This document shows positions 15,850 to 22,837 of a stretch of 22,837 bases of DNA, piece by piece. The stretch lies in the NCBI GenBank assembly GCA_018664265.1, contig JABJOR010000047.1, forward strand, positions 1-22,837. Direction: 5' to 3'. Position 1 is the first letter of the stretch; every line of letters begins with the position of its first letter. Origin of the DNA: Rhodospirillales bacterium. Its GTDB lineage: Bacteria; Pseudomonadota; Alphaproteobacteria; Rhodospirillales; Casp-alpha2. The notes beneath the pieces were generated by a model that ran no database searches, was not told where the DNA came from, and worked only from the letters and a program-made list of their open reading frames with translations. Made by a program: the position numbers and the translations under genes.

Positions 15850-17967
15850 TTATCGGTTATTTTTTTTAGCCCCTATGCGGAGCAATACATCAACAGCACA
15901 TACACCGTCTGGCATTACCATTAACGGGTTTACGTCGAGTTCCACTAGCGTGTCGCTGTTATCTTCTGCAAATCGTGCCAGCGCCATTATAACATTTATT
16001 AAAGCAACCCTGTCAGCTTTTGCTGCTCCCCGAAAACCATCGAGAAGTTTTGAAACCTTGAGCGTGTCAATGGCTTCGGAAATGCTTTCCATAGTAACAG
16101 GTAATAGCAGAGTTGCAGCATCTGCCACCAATTCCACCAATGTGCCACCTGAGCCGATCACCATAGTCAAACCAAAGGCTTCATCCCGGCGAATACCAAC
16201 CAGCAATTCTGCAACAGGCTTATCGACCATCTTTTCAATAAGAAAATTTTCAACTTTAACATTCGGAGCAAATGCATGCACCGAACGTGTAATCTCAACA
16301 ACAGCGGCTTCAACCTCGTATGCACTGGCGAGGCCTACCTTTACGGCACCAGCCTCCGTCTTATGCGGTAAATCCTTTGAAGCCAATTTAAGTACGACAG
16401 GAAAACCAATTTCCTCAGCCGCCTGCGCAGCGCCAGCAGCATCGACCAGATGCCCATCGGGGACAGGAACGCCGTGTTCAGCAAGCATGCGTTTACCATC
16501 CCACTCATCAAGAACAACATCATCTGTTATTTCAGGCGTGAGTGGCAAAAGGCGCAAATGATCTGATGCCCCTTTTTGTTTTATGTCTTCATGTAACACA
16601 CCAAAGCCAGCGGCTCGCGCAATCCCTTTCAAGGCATCTTTAATGCCTTGCATGGGGACTATCCCCCCATCAATCATAATTTCACGCGCCCGGGCATCAA
16701 TATTTTCAGGCAATATACTACACACCACGCCGGGAATTCCGGCATGTCGTGTTGCTGTCGTAAAGGCCCTTAAATCAGCCAAATATGGCTCATAACTATC
16801 CCCGCCAACAGGGACAGGATAGTCCTGAACCAAAACAGCCGCATCATAACCATCCTTAAACATGGCGATGTTCACCTTGGTCATAGGCTCTTCAAAGCCC
16901 CAGATGGGTGTCGTATAATCAAGCGGATTGCTAACCGTGGCAATGGGCGGCAACAGTTCTGTTAGTTCCGCAGCAATTTTGGAAGATGGCTGCGGAAAGC
17001 TCAGCCCAAGCGGCTCTCCCCCGTCGGCCAGCATTGTTGAATCCCCACCTGAATTGGTAAACCCAGCAACTCTTTTCCCTTTTGGTGCTTTAGCAATCGT
17101 TAACAACTTCAACGTTTCCAACATTTCGACCGCTGATTCCACACGGATAATTCCAAGCCGTTTGAACAAGGCCTCATAGAGATCATCTGTCCCGGAAAGG
17201 GAGCCTGTATGTGTCACTGTTAATTGCGCACCGATCTTGGATGTTCCTGCTTTGTGAGCGACAATAGGGAGCCCCGCTTCCAGCGCACGCACAGCAACAT
17301 CCGTAAAGCGTGGTAAATCGCGAAGCCCTTCAATATACAACCCGACCGCATTGACGGCGGGGTCATCAATCATAACCTCCAGAAAATCTTCTACGCTCAG
17401 CTGCGCCTGATTGCCCGAACTGATGATGTAAGCCAGTGAGATAGAACGGCTATTCATGGAAATCGAATTGCCGAGCATGCCGCTTTGCGAAATAATCGCA
17501 ACGCCTTTATCGACAGAAATATTACCGTGATCAAATGGCCACAGTGCCGCGTCATGAACAAAGTTCAGAATACCGGAACAGTTGGGGCCGACAAAAGCCA
17601 TGTCCCCTGCGGCATCTATCATCTCACGTTCCAGCGCAGCACCTTCTTCACCTAATTCACCAAACCCGGCGGTATAACAAACGACTCCGCCCGTACCGCG
17701 CTCACTAAGTTCCCGGACTGTTTGCACAGCAACTGATGCAGGCACAGCCAGAAAGGCTGCATCCGGTGCACCGGGTAATTCCGCTACGCTGGGGAAACAA
17801 GGTTGTCCCGCCAATTCTGTGCGTTTAGGATTAACACCCCACATAGGACCTTTAAAGCTACCTTTGACGCACTGTGTAGCCGCCAGCAGAGCGCTGTTCC
17901 CGCCAACGAACGCCACGCTTTTGGGCGCAAATAAACGCTGTAAATTTTTCCTTAGCTGTGGCCTCAT
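15850..17967 (-). CDS. Acyl-CoA synthetase, NDP-forming (acetate-CoA ligase family)
   Basis: The 705-residue protein is a single-chain member of the ADP-forming acyl-CoA synthetase family, which makes acyl-CoA with ATP or GTP through a phospho-histidine. The N-terminal half holds a CoA-binding Rossmann domain (about 10-130; FVGGNS, FVGPNCSGILN) and succinyl-CoA-ligase-like domains, with the expected phosphorylated His253 in THTGSLSG. The C-terminal ~220 residues form the ATP-grasp domain (LAEHGVPVP, GFPVVLKLASKDLPHKTEAG, and a final ELDVNPLMV). It starts inside the acyl-CoA dehydrogenase stop (ATGA overlap), which implies coupled translation. Its neighbours suggest it activates the acid that the dehydrogenase oxidises, possibly gamma-butyrobetaine or a related betaine acid. 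The substrate is not shown by sequence. Confidence 0.9.
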   Translation of the reverse strand: MRPQLRKNLQRLFAPKSVAFVGGNSALLAATQCVKGSFKGPMWGVNPKRTELAGQPCFPSVAELPGAPDAAFLAVPASVAVQTVRELSERGTGGVVCYTAGFGELGEEGAALEREMIDAAGDMAFVGPNCSGILNFVHDAALWPFDHGNISVDKGVAIISQSGMLGNSISMNSRSISLAYIISSGNQAQLSVEDFLEVMIDDPAVNAVGLYIEGLRDLPRFTDVAVRALEAGLPIVAHKAGTSKIGAQLTVTHTGSLSGTDDLYEALFKRLGIIRVESAVEMLETLKLLTIAKAPKGKRVAGFTNSGGDSTMLADGGEPLGLSFPQPSSKIAAELTELLPPIATVSNPLDYTTPIWGFEEPMTKVNIAMFKDGYDAAVLVQDYPVPVGGDSYEPYLADLRAFTTATRHAGIPGVVCSILPENIDARAREIMIDGGIVPMQGIKDALKGIARAAGFGVLHEDIKQKGASDHLRLLPLTPEITDDVVLDEWDGKRMLAEHGVPVPDGHLVDAAGAAQAAEEIGFPVVLKLASKDLPHKTEAGAVKVGLASAYEVEAAVVEITRSVHAFAPNVKVENFLIEKMVDKPVAELLVGIRRDEAFGLTMVIGSGGTLVELVADAATLLLPVTMESISEAIDTLKVSKLLDGFRGAAKADRVALINVIMALARFAEDNSDTLVELDVNPLMVMPDGVCAVDVLLRIGAKKNNR

Positions 17968-19124
17968 GCTCCAAGAGGCCTCAATAGTGAGCGAGAAATA
18001 ATGTGTCGTTGAATTTCAGACGTTCCGTCCCAAATCCGATCAAGTCGCGCATCACGCCATAACCGTTCGACAGGAAGATCTTCCATCAGGCCCATGCCGC
18101 CATAAATCTGCACCGTATTATCGGCAGCACGACCAACCATTTCTGATGCAAATAATTTCGCCATGGCCGCATCGTTGGGTTCCATAATGCCCAAATCGGC
18201 CTTACGCGCTGCATTCATAACCAATAAATTGGCAGCTTGTAATTCGGTTGCCATATCAGCCAGCTTGAAGGCCGTTCCCTGAAACTTGCCAATAGGTTGA
18301 CCGAACTGCTTACGCTCAGCAGCCCAGTTTGTGGCGAGCCCTAACAGGCGTTCAGCCTTACCACAGGCAGCAGCAGCCACCCAGACCCGTCCCATGGAAA
18401 GCCACTTGTCTGCCAGATCAAGCCCCTTACCTTCTTCACCCAAAATATTACCATTTGGGACGCGGCAGTCTGTAAACGAAAGCTGGTATGTATGATAAGC
18501 GCGTTGCGCTGCACACCGTGGTCCAAGCTCAATATCAAATCCCGGCGTACCTTTTTCAACAAGGAAAGCCGTAACTTGCTTGCGGGGACCTCGTGGCGTT
18601 TCTGTTATTCCGGTCTGGGCAAATACGATTGCAAAGTCGGCCATAATGACGCTGCTGATAAAATGCTTGGAGCCATTGACGATCCAATCATCCCCATCGC
18701 GTTCTGCACGAGTTTGCATGGACATAATGTCGGACCCGGCACCGGGCTCAGTGAGCGCAAAAAATTCTTTCTTTTCACCGCTGACACAAGGCTTCAAAAA
18801 ACGCTCGATCTGATCGCCTTCACAAGCCATAAGAATTTCCGAAGGGCGATGGCAAAAGCCATGCAAGCCATATGTTGTCTTGCCAAACTCACGTTCCATT
18901 AAAGCCAGACCAACATAATCCAGTCCACCACCACCGACTGATTCCGGCAAGTTTGCTGCGTAGAAGCCCATTTCCATGGACTTCTTTTTAATCTGATTAC
19001 CAAGTTCTTCAGAGACTTCGCCAGCTTTGTCTGTTTCATTCTCGTACGGGATGAGCTCCTGATCAACAAACGCACGAAGCGATTCAACAAGCATGTTCTG
19101 CTCTTCAGTAAACTGGTAATCCAT
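17964..19124 (-). CDS. Acyl-CoA dehydrogenase with Asp at the usual catalytic-Glu position
   Basis: The 386-residue FAD enzyme introduces a 2,3-double bond in an acyl-CoA and passes electrons to ETF. The length is typical. Visible motifs are LTEPGAGSD (124-132), WIVNGSKHFISS, RKQFGQPIGKFQ, YGGMGLMEDLPVERLWRD and WDGTSEIQR near the end. In medium- and short-chain enzymes the last motif reads EGT with the catalytic Glu; here it is Asp366. The alternative base position used by isovaleryl-CoA dehydrogenase (GLDLE) reads GLDLA. Asp366 may be the base, or the enzyme may work like CaiA-type relatives that also lack Glu there. AGGAAGAG precedes the ATG by about ten bases. It is the first gene of the leftward unit and divergent from a CaiD-like hydratase. 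Confidence 0.92.
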   Translation of the reverse strand: MDYQFTEEQNMLVESLRAFVDQELIPYENETDKAGEVSEELGNQIKKKSMEMGFYAANLPESVGGGGLDYVGLALMEREFGKTTYGLHGFCHRPSEILMACEGDQIERFLKPCVSGEKKEFFALTEPGAGSDIMSMQTRAERDGDDWIVNGSKHFISSVIMADFAIVFAQTGITETPRGPRKQVTAFLVEKGTPGFDIELGPRCAAQRAYHTYQLSFTDCRVPNGNILGEEGKGLDLADKWLSMGRVWVAAAACGKAERLLGLATNWAAERKQFGQPIGKFQGTAFKLADMATELQAANLLVMNAARKADLGIMEPNDAAMAKLFASEMVGRAADNTVQIYGGMGLMEDLPVERLWRDARLDRIWDGTSEIQRHIISRSLLRPLGA

Positions 19125-19336
19125 TATTTGGCTCTCTTCCTAAAGGTATACATTTGCCTGTATGATTGGGGAATAAACGCAACTGGAATTGCTATATTTC
19201 GACAATTTACGTTATTTTTCGACAGCATAGATTCTCAATTTTTGGCGAATAATCATTGATAGTGTCGCAAAATCATCACCTTAGTCCTGCGATCTCATGA
19301 TTTATCTAGACACACAATCAACAGAGGGAAACCAAC
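19125..19336. promoter_or_regulatory. Divergent promoter region between dehydrogenase and hydratase units
   Basis: This 212-base gap must hold promoters for both units. It contains two direct TTTCGACA copies (19197-19204 and 19217-19224), exactly 20 bases apart, so they lie on nearly the same face of the helix. An inverted TGTCG occurs at 19263-19267. This looks like an operator for one shared regulator. I cannot name the protein, and no regulator gene is adjacent. AGAGGG at 19323-19328 serves the hydratase ATG. Confidence 0.55.
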
Positions 19337-20149
19337 ATGTCTGAAGTAGAAAACGGCGTCCGAGTAGAAAGACACGGGCGGGTTCTTGAAATCACCATGG
19401 ACCGTGGAAAAGTTAACGCCATCGATAATAACATGAGCCGTGCACTGGGCGAAGCTTTTCGCACTCTGCACGAAGACCCTGAATTATGGGTTGGTATCAT
19501 TACCGGTGCTGGCGAAAGAATTTTCTCCGCTGGTTGGGATCTCAAAGCCCTCGACGATGGCGAACAGCAACTGGATAACTGGTGGGAAAGTGAAAGTGAT
19601 GTGTTTGGCGGATTTGCCGGACTGACCGAAAACTGGGTCATGAACAAACCCGTCATCGCAGCCCTGAACGGGCTGACCATTGGCGGCGGCTTTGAAATAG
19701 CTCTGTCATGTGATCTGATTATCGCTGCTGACCATGTAGAATTTGCTCTACCGGAAATGCCTTTAGGAATCGTTCCCGATGCTGGCGCATTACAACGCCT
19801 GCCACGCCGTATCCCGTACAACATAGCTATGGAAATGTTATTGCTTGGGCGCCGTATGCCAGCGGCTGAGGCTGCACAATATGGCTTGATCAATTCGGTA
19901 GTCCCTTATGATCAGCTTATGGATAAAGCACGCGAATGGGCCGAACAATTGGCAAAATCAGCCCCGCTTGCCTTGCAGACTGTCAAGGAAGTGTTGCGTA
20001 AAATCGAGCCGGAAAGTCTGGAGCAAACATTCCACGTAATGCGCACGGAAGATCTTCCAACATACCGCAAAATGCTGAAGTCAGAAGATTCAAAAGAAGG
20101 CATCAATGCTTTCATGGAAAAACGCGATCCGGTCTTTAAAGGCCGCTAG
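19337..20149 (+). CDS. caiD: CaiD-like crotonobetainyl-CoA hydratase (enoyl-CoA hydratase family)
   Basis: The 270-residue crotonase-fold enzyme closely resembles E. coli CaiD, which interconverts crotonobetainyl-CoA and L-carnitinyl-CoA. Shared stretches recalled from CaiD are IITGAGE...FSAGWDLKA, GGFAGLTE, KPVIAA.NG, GGGFE, FALPE..LGIVPD and the C-terminal EKRDPV.KGR. The two catalytic glutamates of CaiD (111 and 131) align with Glu120 (GGGFE) and Glu140 (ALPE). Oxyanion contacts fall at the SAGWDLKA loop (64-71). Its final TAG is also the first three bases of the 102-bp repeat, and the carnitine-dehydrogenase-like gene follows 118 bases on. Other branched or polar enoyl-CoA substrates remain possible. 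The family is certain; the substrate is likely but unproven. Confidence 0.88.
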   Translation: MSEVENGVRVERHGRVLEITMDRGKVNAIDNNMSRALGEAFRTLHEDPELWVGIITGAGERIFSAGWDLKALDDGEQQLDNWWESESDVFGGFAGLTENWVMNKPVIAALNGLTIGGGFEIALSCDLIIAADHVEFALPEMPLGIVPDAGALQRLPRRIPYNIAMEMLLLGRRMPAAEAAQYGLINSVVPYDQLMDKAREWAEQLAKSAPLALQTVKEVLRKIEPESLEQTFHVMRTEDLPTYRKMLKSEDSKEGINAFMEKRDPVFKGR

Positions 20150-20248
20150 ATCAATCTACCCTCAAATGAAATTATTTGAGGGTAGATAATTTGATCATAT
20201 TCAATAAGGTCAAACTACTTATCTGCCCTCACTTGAGGCCAGGTTGCT
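20147..20248 (+). repeat. 102-bp dispersed hairpin repeat, copy 2
   Basis: This copy is in the opposite orientation to 12605-12706, at 83% identity. It fills nearly all of the gap between the hydratase and the next gene, and its first three bases are the hydratase stop codon. Arms CTACCCTCAAAT and ATTTGAGGGTAG pair perfectly. One base pair in the stem has changed on both sides relative to copy 1 (A:T there, C:G here), which suggests the folded form matters. The 3' part CTGCCCTCACTTGAGG is identical in the two copies. Confidence 0.9.
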
Positions 20249-20267
20249 CAAAGGAGAAAATCTATTC

Positions 20268-21221
20268 ATGGCACGTAAAAATATTGAAGATGTTCGCAAT
20301 GTTACTTGCATCGGAGCCGGGCCTATCGGCGGTGGTTGGGCAGCTTTTTTTCTGAGCAAAGGATATGACGTTACCAGCTACATTCACGATCAGGCAGAAG
20401 AAGAACCTCTACGCCGTATGATTGACACGGCCTGGAAATGTCTCGAACAAATTGGCCTCACGGAGGGTGCATCACTGGATCGTTTGCGTTGCACCACTGA
20501 CTTGGCTGATGCCGTTAAAGATGCTGATTTCATTCAGGAATCCGTTCCTGAAATACTACCCCTTAAACAAGGTATATATGAACAACTCGGCACCCTGGCT
20601 CCGGTTGACGTAATTATTGCGTCATCAACATCCGGCATGTCCATGACAGATATTCAAATTAACTGTGCAACGCCAGAACGTACTGTTGTTGCGCACCCTT
20701 TTAATCCACCTTACCTGTTACCGCTGGTAGAAATGATTGGTGGAAAGAAGACTGACCCTGAAGCCGTCAAATGGGCCGCAAAATTTTATACCTACACAGG
20801 CAAGGCACCGCTTGTGATGACCAAAGAAGTACCCGGTTTTGTCGCAACCCGTATTCAGGAAGCCATCTGGCGCGAGGCCCTGCACATGGTTGAAAATGGT
20901 GAAGCCACACCTGAGCAAATCGATATTGCTATGGTTAATGGCCCTGGCCCACGCTGGGCATTTGGTGGCCCGTTCATGACCTATCACATTGGCGGCGGTG
21001 AAGGTGGCATGGCCTATTGCCTGGACCAGTTTGCCCCGGCCCTCAAACTGCCATGGACACGGCTTGAAGCACCGGAAATGACATCTGATTTGCGCAATAC
21101 TTTGGTTGATGATTGTGACGATCGGGCAAAAGGACGAACATTTTCTGAATTGTCAGAAGAGCGTGACGCCGGATTGGTTGCCGTTGCTCAAGCCTGGAAA
21201 AAACTCGGAAAGCTTACATAA
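20268..21221 (+). CDS. Carnitine 3-dehydrogenase-like NAD-dependent 3-hydroxyacyl dehydrogenase
   Basis: The 317-residue protein belongs to the 3-hydroxyacyl-CoA dehydrogenase family in the form typical of L-carnitine 3-dehydrogenase, which oxidises free carnitine to 3-dehydrocarnitine with NAD. Key features are GAGPIGGGW (16-24) for NAD, DADFIQES (85-92), ASSTSG, HPFNPPYLLPLVE with the catalytic pair His143/Glu155, KEVPGFVATRIQEAIWREALH and the carnitine-dehydrogenase-like GPRWAFGGPFMTYHIGGGEGGM. I chose ATG 20268, eleven bases after AAAGGAG; a TTG at 20244 would read through the ribosome-binding site and the end of the repeat. With the CaiD-like neighbour it suggests conversion of carnitine-like compounds towards glycine betaine. 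The cleavage enzyme and any thioesterase are not in the window. Confidence 0.87.
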   Translation: MARKNIEDVRNVTCIGAGPIGGGWAAFFLSKGYDVTSYIHDQAEEEPLRRMIDTAWKCLEQIGLTEGASLDRLRCTTDLADAVKDADFIQESVPEILPLKQGIYEQLGTLAPVDVIIASSTSGMSMTDIQINCATPERTVVAHPFNPPYLLPLVEMIGGKKTDPEAVKWAAKFYTYTGKAPLVMTKEVPGFVATRIQEAIWREALHMVENGEATPEQIDIAMVNGPGPRWAFGGPFMTYHIGGGEGGMAYCLDQFAPALKLPWTRLEAPEMTSDLRNTLVDDCDDRAKGRTFSELSEERDAGLVAVAQAWKKLGKLT

Positions 21222-21242
21222 AGCAACACCGCGAATTCAGCT

Positions 21243-22028
21243 TTAATTCGTTGAGAAATACTGATTGCGAATTCGATCTACTGTACCATCTTGCTGCATC
21301 GATTGGTACGTGCGCTTAACTTCGTCGCTTACTTCCGTGGAAAGTGTAGCAGAGGAAATTAGCCAGAGTGTAAATTTAACAATAGGTTCACCAATAATCA
21401 AAGGGCGAAAAATAAAGCCCTTTGATTTTTCCCACCGAGCCTCATCTGTTATGGCATACCAAGCCTGAATGCGGTTGCGATCAAGAAGCTTGGCACTTTG
21501 CTCGCTATCAGACGTTGGGAAAAGGTTTGATGAAAATCCTTTCTCTCTTAAAAACGCTTCAAGGCGGCTGTTTCCATAGACACCGATCAATCCAACATCA
21601 CGAGCTTCCTCCAGCGAATTAATCCGGGGCTCCTTTAATGTGACAAAGGCGATCTCAATCTCAGTTACAGGCGCGATCCAGTTAAACAGGGGCTCCCTTT
21701 CTTCTGTGCGGGACATCTGAAGCATCAATTTTCCCGGCTCGTTTGTTATATCTCTATACGCACGATTCCAGGGGAGAACCTTTGGTTCATCCATAATCAG
21801 TCCAGGGTTATTTACGTTCAGTTCTTTAGCCAATTCATGAGCCACATCAAATAGAAAACCTGATGATTTTCCATTTTCAGTTATAATAAGGGGCGGAATT
21901 TCAGTCATCAAGATTTGAAGATGCTGGGGCGAATCATCTGCTTTGGCAAATTGAGCACAAAGCATCAGCACACCAGCTAAACTAATGCGAATTAACTTAT
22001 AAAATGCGGTCTTCAATAATTGATACAT
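21243..22028 (-). CDS. Orphan periplasmic family-3 type solute-binding protein
   Basis: The 261-residue protein has an N-terminal signal peptide (about 1-30, hydrophobic ISLAGVLMLCAQF, likely cut after AKA). It then has a small two-lobe binding-protein fold of the amino-acid (SBP_bac_3) type: ILMTEIPPLIITENGKSSGF, a DVAHELAKELN helix, PWNRAYRDI, MSRTEEREPLFNWIAPV and VGLIGVYGNSRLEAFL. No lipobox cysteine is placed at the cleavage site, and no permease or ATPase is adjacent. Similar stand-alone proteins occur widely in marine proteobacteria, often of unknown function. It ends convergently, 21 bases from the dehydrogenase stop. The ligand is unknown. Confidence 0.82.
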   Translation of the reverse strand: MYQLLKTAFYKLIRISLAGVLMLCAQFAKADDSPQHLQILMTEIPPLIITENGKSSGFLFDVAHELAKELNVNNPGLIMDEPKVLPWNRAYRDITNEPGKLMLQMSRTEEREPLFNWIAPVTEIEIAFVTLKEPRINSLEEARDVGLIGVYGNSRLEAFLREKGFSSNLFPTSDSEQSAKLLDRNRIQAWYAITDEARWEKSKGFIFRPLIIGEPIVKFTLWLISSATLSTEVSDEVKRTYQSMQQDGTVDRIRNQYFSTN

Positions 22029-22136
22029 ATTTGTACTTGTAAGGCTTCAGGCTAACAAACGGGACTATATACAGTTTTAATAAAGGCAGATAAGTAGGTA
22101 TTAAGAGTATAACTTGCAAAAAAGCCGTTAAGCAAC

Positions 22137-22694
22137 TCACTCGACGTTTGCGATGGTGACTCTATTGGCATCAGAATTTTTTGTTTTCACACGAGATTGC
22201 GTCTCGCCTCTCTCAAAAGTAATAATTCCAAAGAGGTAGTCAATTTTATCAAACTGCCCGAGAACGGGGCATATAAGGCGCTCATATGCCAAGTGTTCCT
22301 GATTATCAGAAGCCAGACCACCGCGTCGTAGCCAATAATGAGGCTTCTGGTTTTCCACGACCCAGTTATATGAAGCATTTATCTGCTGAGCCGTCTCAGG
22401 TGTATTGATATCATTTATAAACTTTCCGGACAATTCAACGCCGAAGTAATAACTAAGTTCACTGCCCCAGAAACGCCAACGATACACTATCGAATCATCA
22501 CCTTGCCTAATCACATCACACACCAGGAGATGATCAGCTATTTTGTATAAATCCATCAAATCAAAGTCGGCAAATTTTGGAAGGCTTCCAGAAGCTCCAT
22601 CTGGACATTTCTCCAGCCAGTAATCGAACATACTTTCCATAGACTCATTGAACTGATCCGGGAAAGTTTCAGATGGGATCAAGATATCCTGCAT
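22137..22694 (-). CDS. PAS_5-type single-domain protein
   Basis: The 185-residue soluble protein resembles the alphaproteobacterial PAS_5 family, whose members usually consist of one PAS-like domain and may bind a small ligand; their roles are mostly unknown. The typical layout is visible: an N-terminal YWLEKCPDG, the KFADFDLMDLYKIADHLLVCDV strand-helix region, a VYRWRFWGSELSYYFG segment and late strands LAYERLICPVLG and LFGIITFERG. No kinase, cyclase or DNA-binding domain is attached. I chose ATG 22694 because a G-rich AGGGGGA lies nine bases upstream; ATG 22715 would be seven codons longer but has only a weak site. It is 108 bases upstream of the orphan binding protein on the same strand, so co-transcription is possible. 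Confidence 0.8.
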   Translation of the reverse strand: MQDILIPSETFPDQFNESMESMFDYWLEKCPDGASGSLPKFADFDLMDLYKIADHLLVCDVIRQGDDSIVYRWRFWGSELSYYFGVELSGKFINDINTPETAQQINASYNWVVENQKPHYWLRRGGLASDNQEHLAYERLICPVLGQFDKIDYLFGIITFERGETQSRVKTKNSDANRVTIANVE

Positions 22695-22837
22695 ATTCAA
22701 TTTCCCCCTATCCATCTTCGTTTATAAATTTGCAGAAAATGAGAGATATCCTCATTTCCGATCAAGATTAGCGGCAAACGCAATTATTCGCTTATTAGCT
22801 TATATTTTAATAATCAGTTTTTGATAATTTTTCAATA

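Noticed and set aside
15875..16561. 228-codon plus-strand frame opposite the acyl-CoA synthetase
   Set aside because: The translation is Ser/Thr/Ala/Pro-rich without motifs, and the synthetase's ATP-grasp domain occupies the other strand.
19257..19271. TTGAT half-site in the divergent promoter region, considered as an FNR box
   Set aside because: Only one half matches; the second half (TCGCAA region) does not fit ATCAA.
21232..21250. CGAATT / AATTCG hairpin between the convergent genes as a terminator
   Set aside because: The stem is only six AT-rich pairs, it overlaps a stop codon and no T-run follows; the evidence is too weak to call.

Overview
The window looks like chromosome of a free-living, probably marine, Alphaproteobacterium. 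This rests on gene content only: a PAS_5-type protein, a DUF6868 protein, many stand-alone solute receptors, acyl-CoA and quaternary-amine type metabolism, and mid-range GC in most genes. The exact lineage cannot be told from the sequence. No tRNA, rRNA, CRISPR array or transposase was seen.

Layout. (1) Positions 1-1295 hold the 3' part of an MsbA-like ABC exporter. (2) Positions 1306-3504 are a distinctly AT-rich insert carrying one exported LCAT-type lipase/acyltransferase. It lies between two 129-bp direct repeats made from the last codons of the ABC gene. (3) Positions 3672-12097 hold the centrepiece: a five-gene, tightly packed plus-strand operon for a heterodisulfide-reductase-linked methylenetetrahydrofolate reductase. 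The order is hdrA (with an internal GltD/NfnB-like NAD(P)H module), mvhD, metV, metF and a fused hdrC-hdrB. It is preceded by a perfect FNR-type site placed exactly as in a class II activated promoter. (4) Positions 12199-14693 hold a small DUF6868 membrane protein, an unlisted 53-residue membrane protein, one copy of a 102-bp hairpin repeat and an orphan sensor histidine kinase. (5) Positions 14720-21221 hold two divergent acyl-CoA units. Leftward runs acyl-CoA dehydrogenase, then acyl-CoA synthetase (NDP-forming), then a Tat-exported PotD-like binding protein and a strong terminator. Rightward runs a CaiD-like crotonobetainyl-CoA hydratase, the second repeat copy, then a carnitine 3-dehydrogenase-like enzyme. 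(6) Positions 21243-22694 hold an orphan family-3 type periplasmic binding protein and a PAS protein, both leftward.

How the genes may work together. The right-hand enzymes fit activation, desaturation, hydration and 3-oxidation of a carnitine/gamma-butyrobetaine-like compound, whose end product in known pathways is glycine betaine. The left-hand operon handles one-carbon units at the methyl/methylene-THF level and joins them to Fe-S, flavin and NAD(P)H electron carriers. One inferred model is that methyl groups from quaternary amines reach methyl-THF and are oxidised by the Hdr-Met complex under low oxygen. No methyltransferase or corrinoid protein is present in this window, so this link is a hypothesis.
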